From Aquila chrysaetos chrysaetos (Eukaryota > Chordata > Aves > Accipitriformes > Accipitridae): a DNA stretch of 64,000 nt. The number at the start of each line of letters is the position of its first letter. Position 1 is the stretch's first letter. This document shows positions 23,811 to 35,116 of the stretch, in pieces. The notes beneath the pieces were generated by a model that searched no databases, was not told where the DNA came from, and saw nothing but the letters and a program-made list of their open reading frames with translations. The translations under genes and the position numbers were made by a program. Location: NCBI RefSeq assembly GCF_900496995.4, contig NC_044023.1:24188453-24252452 (forward strand), read 5' to 3'.

Positions 23811-24471
23811 CTGCAGGAGGGACGGCATCTTATCCACCTTGCTGGAGGGGGTGCTTGGATGCTGGCCGGCTCCTGGTGCTGCTGGGGACCGGCCGACTTC
23901 GCTCCCCATCCCCACGCGGGCGTCGCACCAGGGACTGATCCTACGCGGTCCATGCCTCCCTGAGGTGCTGAGCATCCTCCTGCCACCACGGCACAGCCCC
24001 CGTCTCTCCCCAGCCCTCCCAGCAGACCCCCCGGGCCAGTGTGGGCAACTGGGATCAGCTGTCACCCAAAAGCCAGGGGCAGGGGTCCCCCGCACTCCTC
24101 AGCAGGTCGGTAAAGAGCTCCGCTGCACGCAGGTGCCCATCTCAAGTCTTGACAAGCTTTGAGTATACGTGGCACTTGGTAGGAAATTACTGCTGCGCAG
24201 GCGGGGAACAAATGGCCTCTGCTCCCTGGGCATGCCACAAAACCTCCCCTAGCGTGAGGAAAGCAATCTAAGCTTGTAAAGGAAGGCATTTTGCCCCAGC
24301 TTCACGTTTGCAGAGTGCAAACAGCCACAAGGGATCAGATAAACCTGATGCACATTGAAGCAGGCTCAAGTCACCTCCAGGAGCCACAGGAGCCCTGGAC
24401 AGTGAGCGCTGCCACAGACCCCAGCACATCCCACGAGAGCTATTCCAGCGGGATTCGGGGCAACCACTTAC

Positions 24472-24532
24472 TGGTGAAGGGCTCGAACGCCCACTCGCTT
24501 AACCTTGACTCGCTGAATGTCTCCAGTCGATA
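24472..24532 (-). CDS. SSUH2: SSUH2 coding exon D
   Basis: A 61-nt exon from acceptor cttctag to donor GTAAGT. It encodes YRLETFSESRLSEWAFEPFT plus one base of a lysine codon. The sequence is nearly identical to human SSUH2 (YRLETFSESRISEWTFQPFT), which makes it a diagnostic exon. Phase in is 0 and phase out is 1, and both neighbours agree. Confidence 0.97.
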
Positions 24533-25549
24533 CTAGAAGAGAAAAATCATGCACTCACCACAAAGACAATTTGCACAAGGCAGGCATTTAAATTTGAACC
24601 GTGACTTGCTAATAACGGGTCTCGGGAGCATTCCCAGACTCTTCTGTCTCTGAGTACAACTGGCATGAGAAAAAGTGGTTGGCACTTTCATGGCAAAAGT
24701 GTATTTTGCCATTATTTGGAGAATCCTGTGGCTTATTTCTTAGGGAATGCCCAGATAATGTTTGTGAGTAATCTGAATAATCTCAGAAGTGGAACTAACA
24801 CCAGCGTAAAGGAAGATCTGCCCCACAGTGCCTACCAAAGGGCCCTCCCAGCACCCTGCTCCTCAATGCTCTTGCATTATCCCCTCCAAGAAGCCCCAGA
24901 AAAGGGAGCAGGGGTGGGCACAGCAGCACTCCCCTGGACAGCTGCCCAGGCAGGACCCGCACCAAAGCCTGGCACAGAACCCACCATTTTGGACTGTTGG
25001 GTACTGCCCCGCGGGCAGCAATTCCCCAGACCAGGACTGACTCAAGAGCCAGCTACTAACCGCAGCAAGCACCAAATCTGCAATAACTATTTTCAGTGGG
25101 AGGAATGACAATAGGGAATCAAAGCCCACAAGTTTTCTGTGAAATTAAACACTGCCAGAATAGATTTACAGCTGGGGGGATACGTGGCATTACAGGTCAC
25201 TCTGTGCTTGCCTGAGCCCAAAATACCAAGCTGCAGGGCAGGTTCCTGTGGTTTAGGTAAGGAAAGGGCTCTTTTGCCAAAGCTAGGATGTCAGAGAAGG
25301 CTTCCAGGGGTTTTGCCGAGGTGGTGCTTTACTGTAGAGGAGGATGGACCTTTCAGCTATAAAAGCCTGCAGCCAGCTCTCAGGTAGACTTTTCTCAGAA
25401 AGCACTTGTATGTCTGCGTTTAAAGCAGGATGAAAGCCATTTAATTTAATGAATGGATGGTTCTTCGTGGCCCGATGTCACTATGTAATTGGAAATTACC
25501 CCAGCCGCTCAGAAGAGGTGCCCAAGAGGCCGGGTCTGGAGGTACTCAC

Positions 25550-25679
25550 TCGGTACGTCCCCAGCTGCCGCAGCCGCTGGACGGCCAGCTCTCCGGCGGC
25601 TCTGCTCCCGTAGCAGCATCGGGAGGCCACGAAGCGCAGGAGGGCTCGCCTGGCCGCCGCCTCTGTCATCAGGGGCACG
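25550..25679 (-). CDS. SSUH2: SSUH2 coding exon C
   Basis: A 130-nt exon from an acceptor gttgcctcccag to donor GTGAGT. The first base completes the serine codon, followed by 43 residues beginning VPLMTEAAARRALLRF and containing RCCYGSRAAGEL. This is one of the best conserved N-terminal parts of SSUH2: human has VPAMTEEVAREALLSF and KCCYSSTVAGDL. It looks like an amphipathic helix followed by a paired-cysteine motif (CCY). It ends in phase 0. Confidence 0.95.
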
Positions 25680-27972
25680 CTGGGAGGCAACGGGAACAAA
25701 ACAGGTTTATACTCTTAACCTCTCCTAAAGAATTAGCTGGAGACATTCAGTGTATTTAACCTACTGCAAAAAAGCGAAGGAGAGCCTGTTTGGGAGCACC
25801 CATCTCCTTTACACAATCACAGTAGGCACCTTTCTCATTACAAAAGAAAAAGAGATTTGCATTCTAAAAAATACCTTCATGTAATATCGGTAAAGTTAGT
25901 ATTAAAGAGTGGTCTAAAATAAATACGTGTGTGTGTAAACCCTCTCCTTCAGCAGGCTGGACAAAGGCTAGCCGGTTCGAAACGTCGTCGTGTCTTTGCA
26001 AGCTGCAAATCAACGGCTTCCCTGTCAGCTCACAGGATTAGAAATGGCACTCTATTTTTTCAGACCCCAGGACCCCTGTTACTCTGAGCTGGTTTCTATT
26101 TTCAGTTAACAGAAACAACAGCAGAAAGACTAACTTGTGCATGAAGCACATCCCGTGCCCCCCCCTTGGCCCCCTGCAGCAGCTCTGACCGAGCACGGCT
26201 GGGGTGGCAGGTCCCTGGAGGTGTCACGGGTACCTAACTCCCCAGCCAATGGGGCTGGATTAAAATTATGAGAAAAAGACAAAAAAAAAGCTTAAAATCT
26301 GTTTCTCAGAGGTGGTTCCTCAAAAATCCTCATCAGTTGTCTTTGTAAGTACAAGAGAAAAACCTACAGCAACTGCCCAAGCCTGAGACAGGTCCATCTG
26401 TCCTCACTGGGACTTCTGACTGTCCATTAGGTATTTGTTCATCTCTCTGATTTAACACCTTTGGAAAGCATATTAAAACACCATGAAGTAAATAGTAACA
26501 GAGGAGATAATGTCAGCATTGGCTCTGTGGGAATACTCAGCAATGAATCCTTTCCTCAGAGCCCTTGACGGCTCCAGCCTTGGTGGCCGAGCGCACTGGC
26601 GAGACTTTCGTTATGACCCCAGACAATATTCATTAAGAATCCTCCCTGTCAATACGGTGACAGCAGAGATTAAGAAAACCTTCTTCAATAAAGAGCAAGA
26701 GCCAATCTCACAGCTCCTACAGCTATTTCGGTTTGGCAGGACGCTAGCGCAGGGAAGGAGGGGCGGTTTGGCCGGGCGGCCGCCAGCGCTCCCCCTGCTC
26801 CATCCCTGACACTGCCACTGCCGGACGGGGACTCCGCTGTTATCCCTGAGCCCACTGCTATCCGAAGGAAATGTAACGCACGTCTGCGCTTGACAAGTGT
26901 CCCTGAACCTTCACATTCCCTTTTCCTTTTTTTCTTTTTTGACCAGAAGTTTGTTTCTCTAACAAGTGTTCCCCCGACATAGAACAAATTCAAGGCTCCC
27001 ATGTTTATTTAGACACTTTCCTGTCCTTTCAGGACTGTGTTTCTGAGATGTTTAGGCAGATCACTGTCCTGCAGTCATCTTTTCCCCTCTCATTAAGGCT
27101 GAGAAACATAATGCCACCAGATGTCTAGTCTGAACCTTTGTGTAGATGAAGAAAATGAGCAGGAGTAGAATCCCACCATCCTATACTACTATGGATCAAA
27201 TGTTGCCTTTCGAGCTGTGCTGCTTTTTTTCCATGTGCAAAGGAAAAGGGGGGTGGAGGGTGCATGGGGGTGTGTGTGTTTGGTTGGTTTTGGTTTGTTT
27301 TGGTTTTTAACTTCAAGATGAAAATCAGGAGAGAAAAAAGACAATAAGCAATAAAAACATAAAACACAGAATAACCAAGCCCTGGGAGAAGGACTAGCAA
27401 AATACCTGTGCGATACTTATATTCCAAAGAAAACTTCAAGAGTTTGGCCCCCACCTCTGAGGAGTTGCTCTGGTCATGCTCAGACAGAGGATATTTTATC
27501 AGCCCTGCCGCTGGGGATGCTGGGCTGTGGGGGAAGGCAGCCCCACACCTGTAAATTCAGTTTTTACCCCTATCCCAAGGCTCTCCCATGCCCAAGTCAG
27601 CACTGGTGCTTCTCCGCACCGCTGGACCCGTAAAACACCCATCCACCTTCTCCCCACCTTCGCTGCCCGGCGCAGCAGGACGGCACTGCACGATGCCCGG
27701 TGCAGGGACGGCAGCTCTTGGCACCGACCTGAGGGCTGGTGGCGGCGGCAGGCGATGGCACAAGGATGATGCCGGCGCTGTCGGTGCCACGGGGGTCCGC
27801 GTCCGCCCCCAGGACCAGCCCTGGGCACGCCGCAGGTTGCCAAAGCCTGGTGGGGGCGGGTGCCACCTTTTTGCCATCTCTGGGGCCCTAGGACCCCCAG
27901 CAGCGTGGGGGGGCTGCGCTGGGCTGCTTTCAAGAGAAGTGCATAAAACACACGCTCCCCAAAGCTGCTTAC
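25680..27972 (-). other. SSUH2 intron B-C, largest located intron
   Basis: A 2.29-kb intron. It contains a small CpG-rich patch (about 26.74-26.79 kb) and a GT/T-rich low-complexity run (about 27.27-27.31 kb). No exon, RNA gene or transposon was recognised. Confidence 0.6.
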
Positions 27973-28054
27973 CTGTGCTGCATGAAGGGGGGCCTGCTCC
28001 GCTGCTCCCCGGGCTCGCCCACCGGGTCCAGAGGTGGTGGCAGGGGCTTTGTTC
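27973..28054 (-). CDS. SSUH2: SSUH2 coding exon B
   Basis: This exon lies between an acceptor ctttcccatag and a GTAAGC donor. It opens with GA, which completes the glycine codon begun in exon A, then encodes TKPLPPPLDP and EQRSRPPFMQH before ending with AG of a serine codon. It matches the human proline-rich stretch that contains EQRSWPSFLEH. Its phase agrees with exons on both sides. The segment is proline-rich and probably disordered. Confidence 0.88.
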
Positions 28055-28673
28055 CTATGGGAAAGGGCAAGGGAGGAATTCAAGCCCAATTTAAACCCAA
28101 GGCAGATTTTGCTCACAACTGCAGGAAGATTCAACTGTACCAGCTAAAGCCACTCCTGGGTGAGCCGTTTGCTTCACAGCAAACAGCCCACACGCCCCAG
28201 CCAGAAGTTGCTGCCGGTCCAGTTCATCCCAGTGGCGTTCCAGCAAAGCACTGGGACAGCTCCCAGGTGAGTCGGGCAGCCGTGCCCATGCCTGTGCTGC
28301 TTTGCTGACCCCGCTGCTTTGCTCAGGGCAGTACAGCAGTCCCAGCTCCCCGCTCAGCAGAGGTCTTGATGACTTTCCAAGCAGGGAGAAGCACAGCCAG
28401 ATGTCAAAGACAATTGCTTTCCAGAACATATCTCTCTGCAAAAGAAGCAGGCCAGGAACAGCAGCCCAGGATGTAAAAGGAGTCTGCGAGCTGGACAGGC
28501 ACATGCCCATTGCAGGAGCTGTAGCGTACAAGAGGGAGGGTTTCATGGGGCTGTCCACCTTGCCTGGCACCTCCTTGGGTTAGGCAGCTGCTATAGTTTC
28601 CTTACTGTCAGAAGAGTAAAGTTAGAGGAGCGCAAACTGTCAGAAAGCCAAGGGGTCAGTGCCATGCACACAC

Positions 28674-28775
28674 CTCTGCCCTGGACGAGCCACTCGTGGT
28701 CATCCAGCCGTCCCGGGGGTGCAGAAGGCGTCAGGGAACGTCCCGGCTTCGGGTCCGGGTCCGGGTCCAGGTCAC
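28674..28775 (-). CDS. SSUH2: SSUH2 coding exon A (5'-most located)
   Basis: The exon runs from an acceptor ending ctatag to a GTGTGT donor. It begins with GT completing a codon and ends with one base (G) of a glycine codon. It encodes 33 residues that start DLDPDPDPKPGR and end DDHEWLVQGR; the last part matches the human SSUH2 segment reading SYDWLLQGG. A GACCCG repeat encodes the DPDPDP stretch. The frame stays open 5' of the acceptor back to an ATG at about 28793 that would give MFPWAIGDL, so a start inside this exon is an alternative to an undetected upstream exon. The donor GTGTGT is weaker than its neighbours. Confidence 0.82.
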
Positions 28776-30871
28776 CTATAGCCCAGGGAAACATGGGTGA
28801 GTGAGGAAACCTCGAGGTCTGTCGGTGCACGTAGAGACCAAACAGATGTCAGAGGCCAAGATGCAGTCGGAGGATTTGCTGTCCTTTCCCCAGTCTTGCC
28901 TTCAGGAGCTCGGGCCCTGTGCTGAAGTGGAACAACACTGACACCCTGTGTAGATGAGGAAGCCCTGCAGGTCCTCAGCTCCCTCCGTGGTCCGGGCGAG
29001 TCGAGGACTGGGGCTTACAAGCCCTGGAGGTCAGGAGCCCGGCTGGGGATACTGGCCCAGCAGCTCCCAGCACCAGCAGCCCTTGGTGGGAGCGCTGGGG
29101 AGCTCTGCAGCGGCTGGGACGGACACCCAGAGCGGGCTGGGTCAGGACACGGGTGGGAGAAAGGCACCGGGAACTTGCCAAAGACCCAGAGACGTTGGCT
29201 GGTAAGCAGGAGAGAAGTCGCAGCTAAAGAGCTCAAAATTGCACACGTTTACATCTTTAGCGGGATGTGAACATAGAGGTGAAGGTCAGCACCTCTTGGC
29301 TGCCCTTGAAACGTCAGTCCTTAGCTCAACCAGCAACAACTCGGCTCTTGAAAGGACTGCCTTTTTCTAAAAGTTTCCAAATTATTTTAATTCTGCTCGT
29401 GGGACATCAGTTGTTTGTTTCCTTAGGTACCACTCTAAAAATAACCACTGGTAGCAACTGGTCCTCCTGATGCCTAGCACAGAAACCATTCTTTTTATTA
29501 AGGCTTTCATCCAGTGACCTTTCATATTGCAGCAACTGATTACAAAAATTGAGTCTGTGCAAGAAAAGAGCTCGTGGAGGAGCCAGGAAATGCCAGCCTG
29601 GCAACAACACACAGTCTGACCGGCACAGAGAGAGGCTGAGGGTAGTCATCCATCAACTTGATTTACTAGACTTTTCTTCTGAGAGCATGCTCCTTTCTTC
29701 CAGAAAGCTAAATTAATCTCTCCGTTATTTCTTCCTATGAAAATAAGAAACTACATGCTTCATTTGAAATGTCACATCCCTCCTGCAGGAGAAGACAAGG
29801 CTGTCCTTGAGCTGAAGGAGAACAGGTTTCCAAGTAAAGGTGAGCGATAAGCACTACGGAGAACTTCCTTGTGAAAAATAAATCAGTAAGATGCCTTCAT
29901 TGTGATTCTCTTGGTCATGTCTAGACCAAGCAGAAAAAACTCCCTCACGTGGTGGGTAAAGTATCTCAAAAAATTTTGGATTCACTGGCCAGTTAGTTAG
30001 TTCACAGACAATGTGAGTCTACTGGGGCTTCAGCCATGATAAAGCTCTTCTGTGCCCCAGGGTGGGAAACCACACTGGAGAGGTGCCTTTCCTTCCCTCT
30101 GTTTGGGTGTTGCGTTGCTGGTTGTTGGTTTCAGTGTTTTGATATGTCTGTATGCAATTGTGTATTCATAAGGAAAAGGACACACAACTATGACTGAAAA
30201 CATTGTAAATTCCCTCATTCAGAAAATGCAGCATTTACAAACCTTTAAGGACTGAAAGGACTTTGCACACCTTTAGCAAGGGCTGCCTTTTCTTCAGTTC
30301 ACCAAGACTTGCAAAGCCCTGCTCGGGTGGGCAAGTGCTGTGCTCAGCACGCGTCGGGGTGGAAGGGCAGAGGGAGGATGAGTGCCTTCCCTTAGTGTGC
30401 TGCAGAGAAATATTCCAGGAGCATGAACTCCCAGGTTCTTATTTTGACTATTATATCACAACAAATCCTTTATTTTCATTCCAAAATATAGTGGATTTCT
30501 GTACACATTACCAAGAGAACCTGAACACCTATTTTTAATGTGCAAATGTTAAACAAAATCCTGTCTAAAACAAAAGATGGAGATAAGAGTATGAGTACCA
30601 AATTCCAGTCCAATGGAAATGGTTTAAATGACCTGGTTAAAAATATCCCAAATTTGGAGTAAATAAATCAACTGCATGGTTGTTGCTATGGTGATGTTGT
30701 TAGAAATCACAATAGTCTATAAACATGAACACATAGCTCTGTTTTAATACAACAATAAGTCTGAGATAGACTTTGACCAAAGCCAGGAAATTCAGAGCTT
30801 AGGCTGTTACTCATCCAATATTTCAGGTTTTGTTCTGTATCGTTGGGATCCAGCTCTAGACACACCAAAAT
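28776..30871. other. 5' side of SSUH2, no exon recognised
   Basis: The missing first coding exon of SSUH2 could lie here or further right. No short minus-strand exon with ATG, a fitting phase and a good donor was convincing. The part 30440-30740 is AT-rich and holds a MEF2-type site (CTATTTTTAA, 30529-30538) and an RFX-like X-box (GTTGCTATGGTGAT, 30682-30695). Confidence 0.5.
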
Positions 30872-30999
30872 GGATGTTGGATGGGGCTTTGAGCAATCTG
30901 GTCTAGTGGAAGATGCCCCTGTCCATGGCAGGGGGTTGGAACTAGACGAGTTAAGGTCCCTTCCAACCCAAACCATTCTATGATTCTGTGATTCTATGA
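30872..30999 (+). mobile_element. CR1 LINE 3'-end fragment
   Basis: About 128 bp of CR1 3' UTR in plus orientation. It begins near ttggatggggctttgagca and contains the diagnostic gggttggaactaga and ggtcccttccaaccca. It ends with the tail attctatgattctgtgattctatga. It is more diverged and shorter than the copy at 53.5 kb. There is no coding capacity. Confidence 0.95.
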
Positions 31000-31590
31000 A
31001 AATGGCCAGCAAAATTCCCACGGCATGCAGTGGCGGAGGAAAGACCTCCAGCCTCAGACTAAAAGCTCTGTTTGTCAGACCTGTGCATGACCCATGTCAC
31101 AGCATCCCCTAAAACCCGGTGTGCTGCAAGGTCCTGGGCTGCTGCATGGCTCCTGCAGCACAGCCCAGCTTCTCACTGGGCTCATCCGAGCTGGCATCAA
31201 AACATGATTTCATCTTGGGTTGAAAATCAGGTTATCAGATGTTTGACTTTTTTGTGAACAAATAGGGCAATGCTGGATGGTTGTTAAAATATGACCAAAC
31301 CTCTGTGGGCAATTCTGTGCACTGCTGTGTTCCTGCCCTTCCTGCACGGGGACACCAACAGCTTTGAGCATCTTCCACAGAAGGACTCCCAGTCCTCTAA
31401 TGACCCCCAGGACACTGCCACCTCTCCCTGCTGCTCTCTCTGTGAGTGATCAGCTGCAACCAGGGTGAGAGGCCACAAGCTGAGTAAAGACCTACATGGG
31501 TGGAAACCTCTTTGCTTTCCTGAGGTGCCCAAGATCCACATGGCACATCTGCACTTAACATTTATAGTCCTCGGGTGTCTAAAATTAGGC

Positions 31591-31610
31591 TTTTATGCAT
31601 ATGCATAAAA
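31591..31610. promoter_or_regulatory. 20-bp perfect palindrome with POU MORE motif
   Basis: ttttatgcatatgcataaaa equals its own reverse complement. Its core ATGCATATGCAT (31595-31606) is the MORE sequence to which POU factors such as Oct-1 bind as homodimers. Function here is inference. Confidence 0.55.
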
Positions 31611-32219
31611 CAGTCAGATGTGACAGTTGTATGCACTCAGACTCTGTTTCTCAGCTGGAAGATCCCTCGTCTCTCACTCAAGGGCGCTGTCTGCTAAGCG
31701 CTCGCTTGCAATGTCAAGGCTCAATACCACGTGGAGCATGACTGCTGGTCAGCCATAAAGAACAGCTAAAGGAGGGCAAGTTGGTACGAACACACCTCTG
31801 TACGGGAACCGGGGTTGGGTTCCTCTTGCCAGAGCAGTAACCATATTTTATCATCTGGGGGAATTCTTCTTCAGAGAGGGACAACTCCCGGCCAGGTACA
31901 AACCAAGGCCAAACGCTGCTTTCCCCACACACCCCTCCAGGCACCCCGCAGGGGCAGCAAATACTGCAGCTGGCGAGCAGTAACTGAGCAACAGCCCATC
32001 AATGTCAGGGGGAAGACCCCCATTTTCAGTGCATTTAGGATTGGAACCCATAGCCAAAAGTTTGGGAGAGTCTCAATCTTTGCCAAACCCTAGCAGTTAA
32101 CCTGCAGTTCTTGTCCCCATCAATCACTTCCCCCACTGCTTCACTATCTGGCAGGTCAAGCGGGATCAGTGCTCCACGCAGCACCTCCAGGGCCACGGAG
32201 TTGTCTGGGGTTTTTTTTT

Positions 32220-32530
32220 CCATCTGATTAAACAGAATCTTCCTGTAGCATCATTATTTCTTTTTAAGCTAATCAAAGCTTTTCTCATTCATAAATTAAG
32301 GAACCTCAGAACTCAATTGCTTTTCAGTAACATCAGTGACAGCAATATTTCACTGGGGCCCAACATAATTAGAGTTTCTTCAGGCACCATATTAACATCT
32401 AATGAAAAAGATATAGTCAAGGGCATAAGATCAAAGCTCCATCATGACAGATATTTTGATTAAGCAGCATTTTGTTAAAAGATAACAAATCCCAGTTTAA
32501 TCTCTAACCCATGACAAGCATCTTATAGTG
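32220..32530. promoter_or_regulatory. candidate conserved non-coding element
   Basis: AT-rich, without CpG, and dense in homeobox-like (CATAATTAG), TCF-like (ATCAAAG) and TGATTAA cores. It differs from its flanks in base use. Conservation was not tested. Confidence 0.3.
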
Positions 32531-35077
32531 GATTCCAAGAATCCTACCTTAAAGACAAAATGAGGAAGCATCCCAGAAGCAGAGATTCAGGGACTAAGTT
32601 CACACCTCTAAGGATCAAGTCTCTGTTCCGCTGGAATCAGTGAGCTTTGCATTGTGCCTAAGAGTGTAGCAACACCTTTAAGTCACAGACGTGGCACAAC
32701 CAACATGCCAACCCTTTCCACTCCCTCCACAAACACTGACCGGATGAGTGCATACGCTGACATTTGGTGGAAGAGAGTTCAGTTCTGGAAACAGTTATTT
32801 TTAACATATTACTTGAAAACACAGTTTATGAATATCCTAATCAAGAAGTACAACTGCATAAAAATAGTCAAGAAACTCGTCAGTATGGCATGCAATGTAT
32901 TTCTTTTAGTTTTACTTACTGTCTGCTTTCATTTCTTGTTCCATTTTCAAAGGCTAGGAGGAGAGATGATCCTGTCCCAGCAATCTCCTCTGGAATACAT
33001 TGTTTTCTGCAAATTCTGTGCTCACAGCAATGAAACCCAGCCCCCATGAGCCACTCCCCTCTGCCAAACAATGCACATGTTGAGAACTAACGAATTGATG
33101 TCAAAGCTGGACGAAGCAGAAGTTTGCCAGGAAGGAAAGTGCCAGACAGCCCATGCACACCAGGCTGGCTTCCTAAAGGGAAGCCCCACTGCAGAGGGAG
33201 ACGTTCAGAAATCATGGAAACTGCAACATGGGGCCATATTACAGGTAGAGAGGTGTAAAGAGACTAGAAGATCTTTCAGACCCCTTCAAGGTATGGCTGA
33301 AATCCGGTAGTACGAGGCACAAGATCTATTCACCACGGGCTCAGCCAGTGGGCTGGGGCTCAAGGCACCACTCACTCTGTAGAGAGGGAGCTGCCTGCAC
33401 GTCTGCACACAGTCAGGTGCCTCTGGGGCATCACACGAATATTCCACATATTCAAAGTTCTCGGTGTTAGCTTTTTTCCAGTATCTGGTATAATTATTAA
33501 ATACCTGCTAACCTCAGTGCAGATACTAGAGAAGACATTAGCAACGCTTCATTCGGTGCCTTTCTTTGCCAGACTGCGTGCGAGCCCTGTACATTACCGA
33601 AGCTGAGTCCCTGGGGAACACGATAGCTGCGCAATGACCTAATGATGGCACGGCAGCCGAGCTACCCTCAGCTTTCCTACCTTCCTCTTGGGTATCTCAC
33701 ATTTGTGCTTTCTCCACTTGCTCTCCCCAAGCCCTTCGTCAGCCCATAGGCGCAGAGAGGGAGCAGCGTGATGCTGTTAAGCTTATAAGCCGGTAACTAT
33801 GGCCTCAGAAACCAGCTAACGAGAGGCTTTGGCCAGTTAGTTGATGATCATAAACTATGAAAAGAGCCTGTTTTTAAGAGCTGTCCCTACTCACCAGACC
33901 TTAGGAGCCTCCCATAGCTATTCTTGTAGTCAAAAGGCTGCTATCCATGTGAAAAATCAGAAGAGAAGGTTTGCTGCACCAATACACCAGGGTGCCACAC
34001 AAGCACCTGGGAGAAAGCAGGTGATTTCCTTAGAGTTTGCTGCATTTTTCATCAAAAGGACCAACCTCTGACCCAACATCATGGTCTGCAAAAGCCTGAG
34101 CTTTCACTCCAAAGTATTTCTGTGCATGGGCTCTAACAGGGGGAGAAGGGTTTGCTTCTCTGCAGAGATTTGTCCACCCTGATTGCTGTCTGAATAGCTC
34201 GGTTAATGCTGCAGGGGTGTGACTGTGCCATTAGCACACAGAGGGGTCCTGCGAGCTGGGGAAGGGGCCCCTTTAGTCCAGTATTTAGCTCAAAAAGTAA
34301 AAAGAATTGAAAGCTGTAGTGGAAGGCACTGAGTAAACGGTGGAGAGCTCTGTTTTGGCAAGGGCAGAGCTAACGTGGCCAAGCCAAGCACTGCCACAGC
34401 CACTGATTTCTGGAGGCAGCTGTGGCTGCCACAGCCTGACCAGATGCAGCTGTTGATCCGTCAGAGCAGCAGCGGGAGGAGCTGCTGTCCTTTTGGGTCC
34501 TTCCAAATCAAATTGTGCAGCTATTGATAATAGCGCTTTTTTTTTTCTTTAGACCTTAAATCAATGGCTTAAGCATCCTAAATACATTCAAGACTCCAAC
34601 TACACTACACTACTTGCAAGGTTAGAGCCTTGTTGCAGCCACTGGGGCTTCAGAGCCTGCCAGGGAGCCAGCAGAGTCCAGAAGTGAAGTTCTGCAGCTT
34701 GCCCGCTGGCAGGGACAGCAGAAGGGGCAGGGCCTGGCCGTGGTTATTAACACCAGATTATCCTTTCCCCATCCAAGTCCAAACCTGTCTCAGTAAATGC
34801 CAAGTTGGATTTCACGTTAATAAAGCCCATTAGCTGCGTGCATCTGGAGGGGCTCTGTTCTTTGCCGCCGTGTCTGTGCGGTGTCACGGGCAGTGTTAAT
34901 CACATTAGCAGGGGGCTGCTGCGGGCTGCTGCAGCCCAGTGCTGGAGCCAGGGGCTGGCAGGCCGGCTAGTTTCTTAAAAATACAAAGAAGAGTAATGGG
35001 GCAGGCGGGGAAGAGCTGCCCTGCAGAGCAGCTCTGGAGACCTGCACAACCCCACCTCCTCCTCGGCACCAGGGCTT

Positions 35078-35116
35078 CCAGGGGAGTTAACCAGGGCAGT
35101 TAACCAGGGGAGTTAG
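35078..35116. repeat. 13-bp tandem repeat (3 copies)
   Basis: Three consecutive units of the type ccaggggagttaa, with one or two substitutions. Confidence 0.85.

Larger units (their letters stand above)
14969..28775 (-). other. SSUH2: SSUH2 gene, located coding part (11 exons)
   Basis: Vertebrate homologue of C. elegans ssu-2. Seen: eleven minus-strand exons (28674-28775, 27973-28054, 25550-25679, 24472-24532, 23686-23810, 22982-23044, 21984-22069, 20445-20537, 19233-19338, 17177-17284, 14969-15115), all bounded by AG acceptors and GT donors. Phases match at every junction, giving 1101 nt, or 366 residues and a TGA. Domains in located-residue numbering: Pro/Asp-rich N-terminus 1-61, a conserved segment 62-166, six CxxC pairs of DnaJ zinc-finger type 167-235, and a C-terminal domain 240-366 ending CCCGCTVV. 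The human protein is about 350 residues with the same order, so this copy is nearly complete. The molecular function is not established; the family resembles DnaJ cysteine-rich domains without a J domain, and a human SSUH2 variant has been reported in dentin dysplasia. No frameshift or internal stop was seen. The first coding exon is not located. The identification is strong. Confidence 0.93.

Noticed and set aside
25970-25990. ggttcgaaac as a tRNA B box
   Set aside because: No cloverleaf can be formed around it and the last positions do not fit the B-box consensus.
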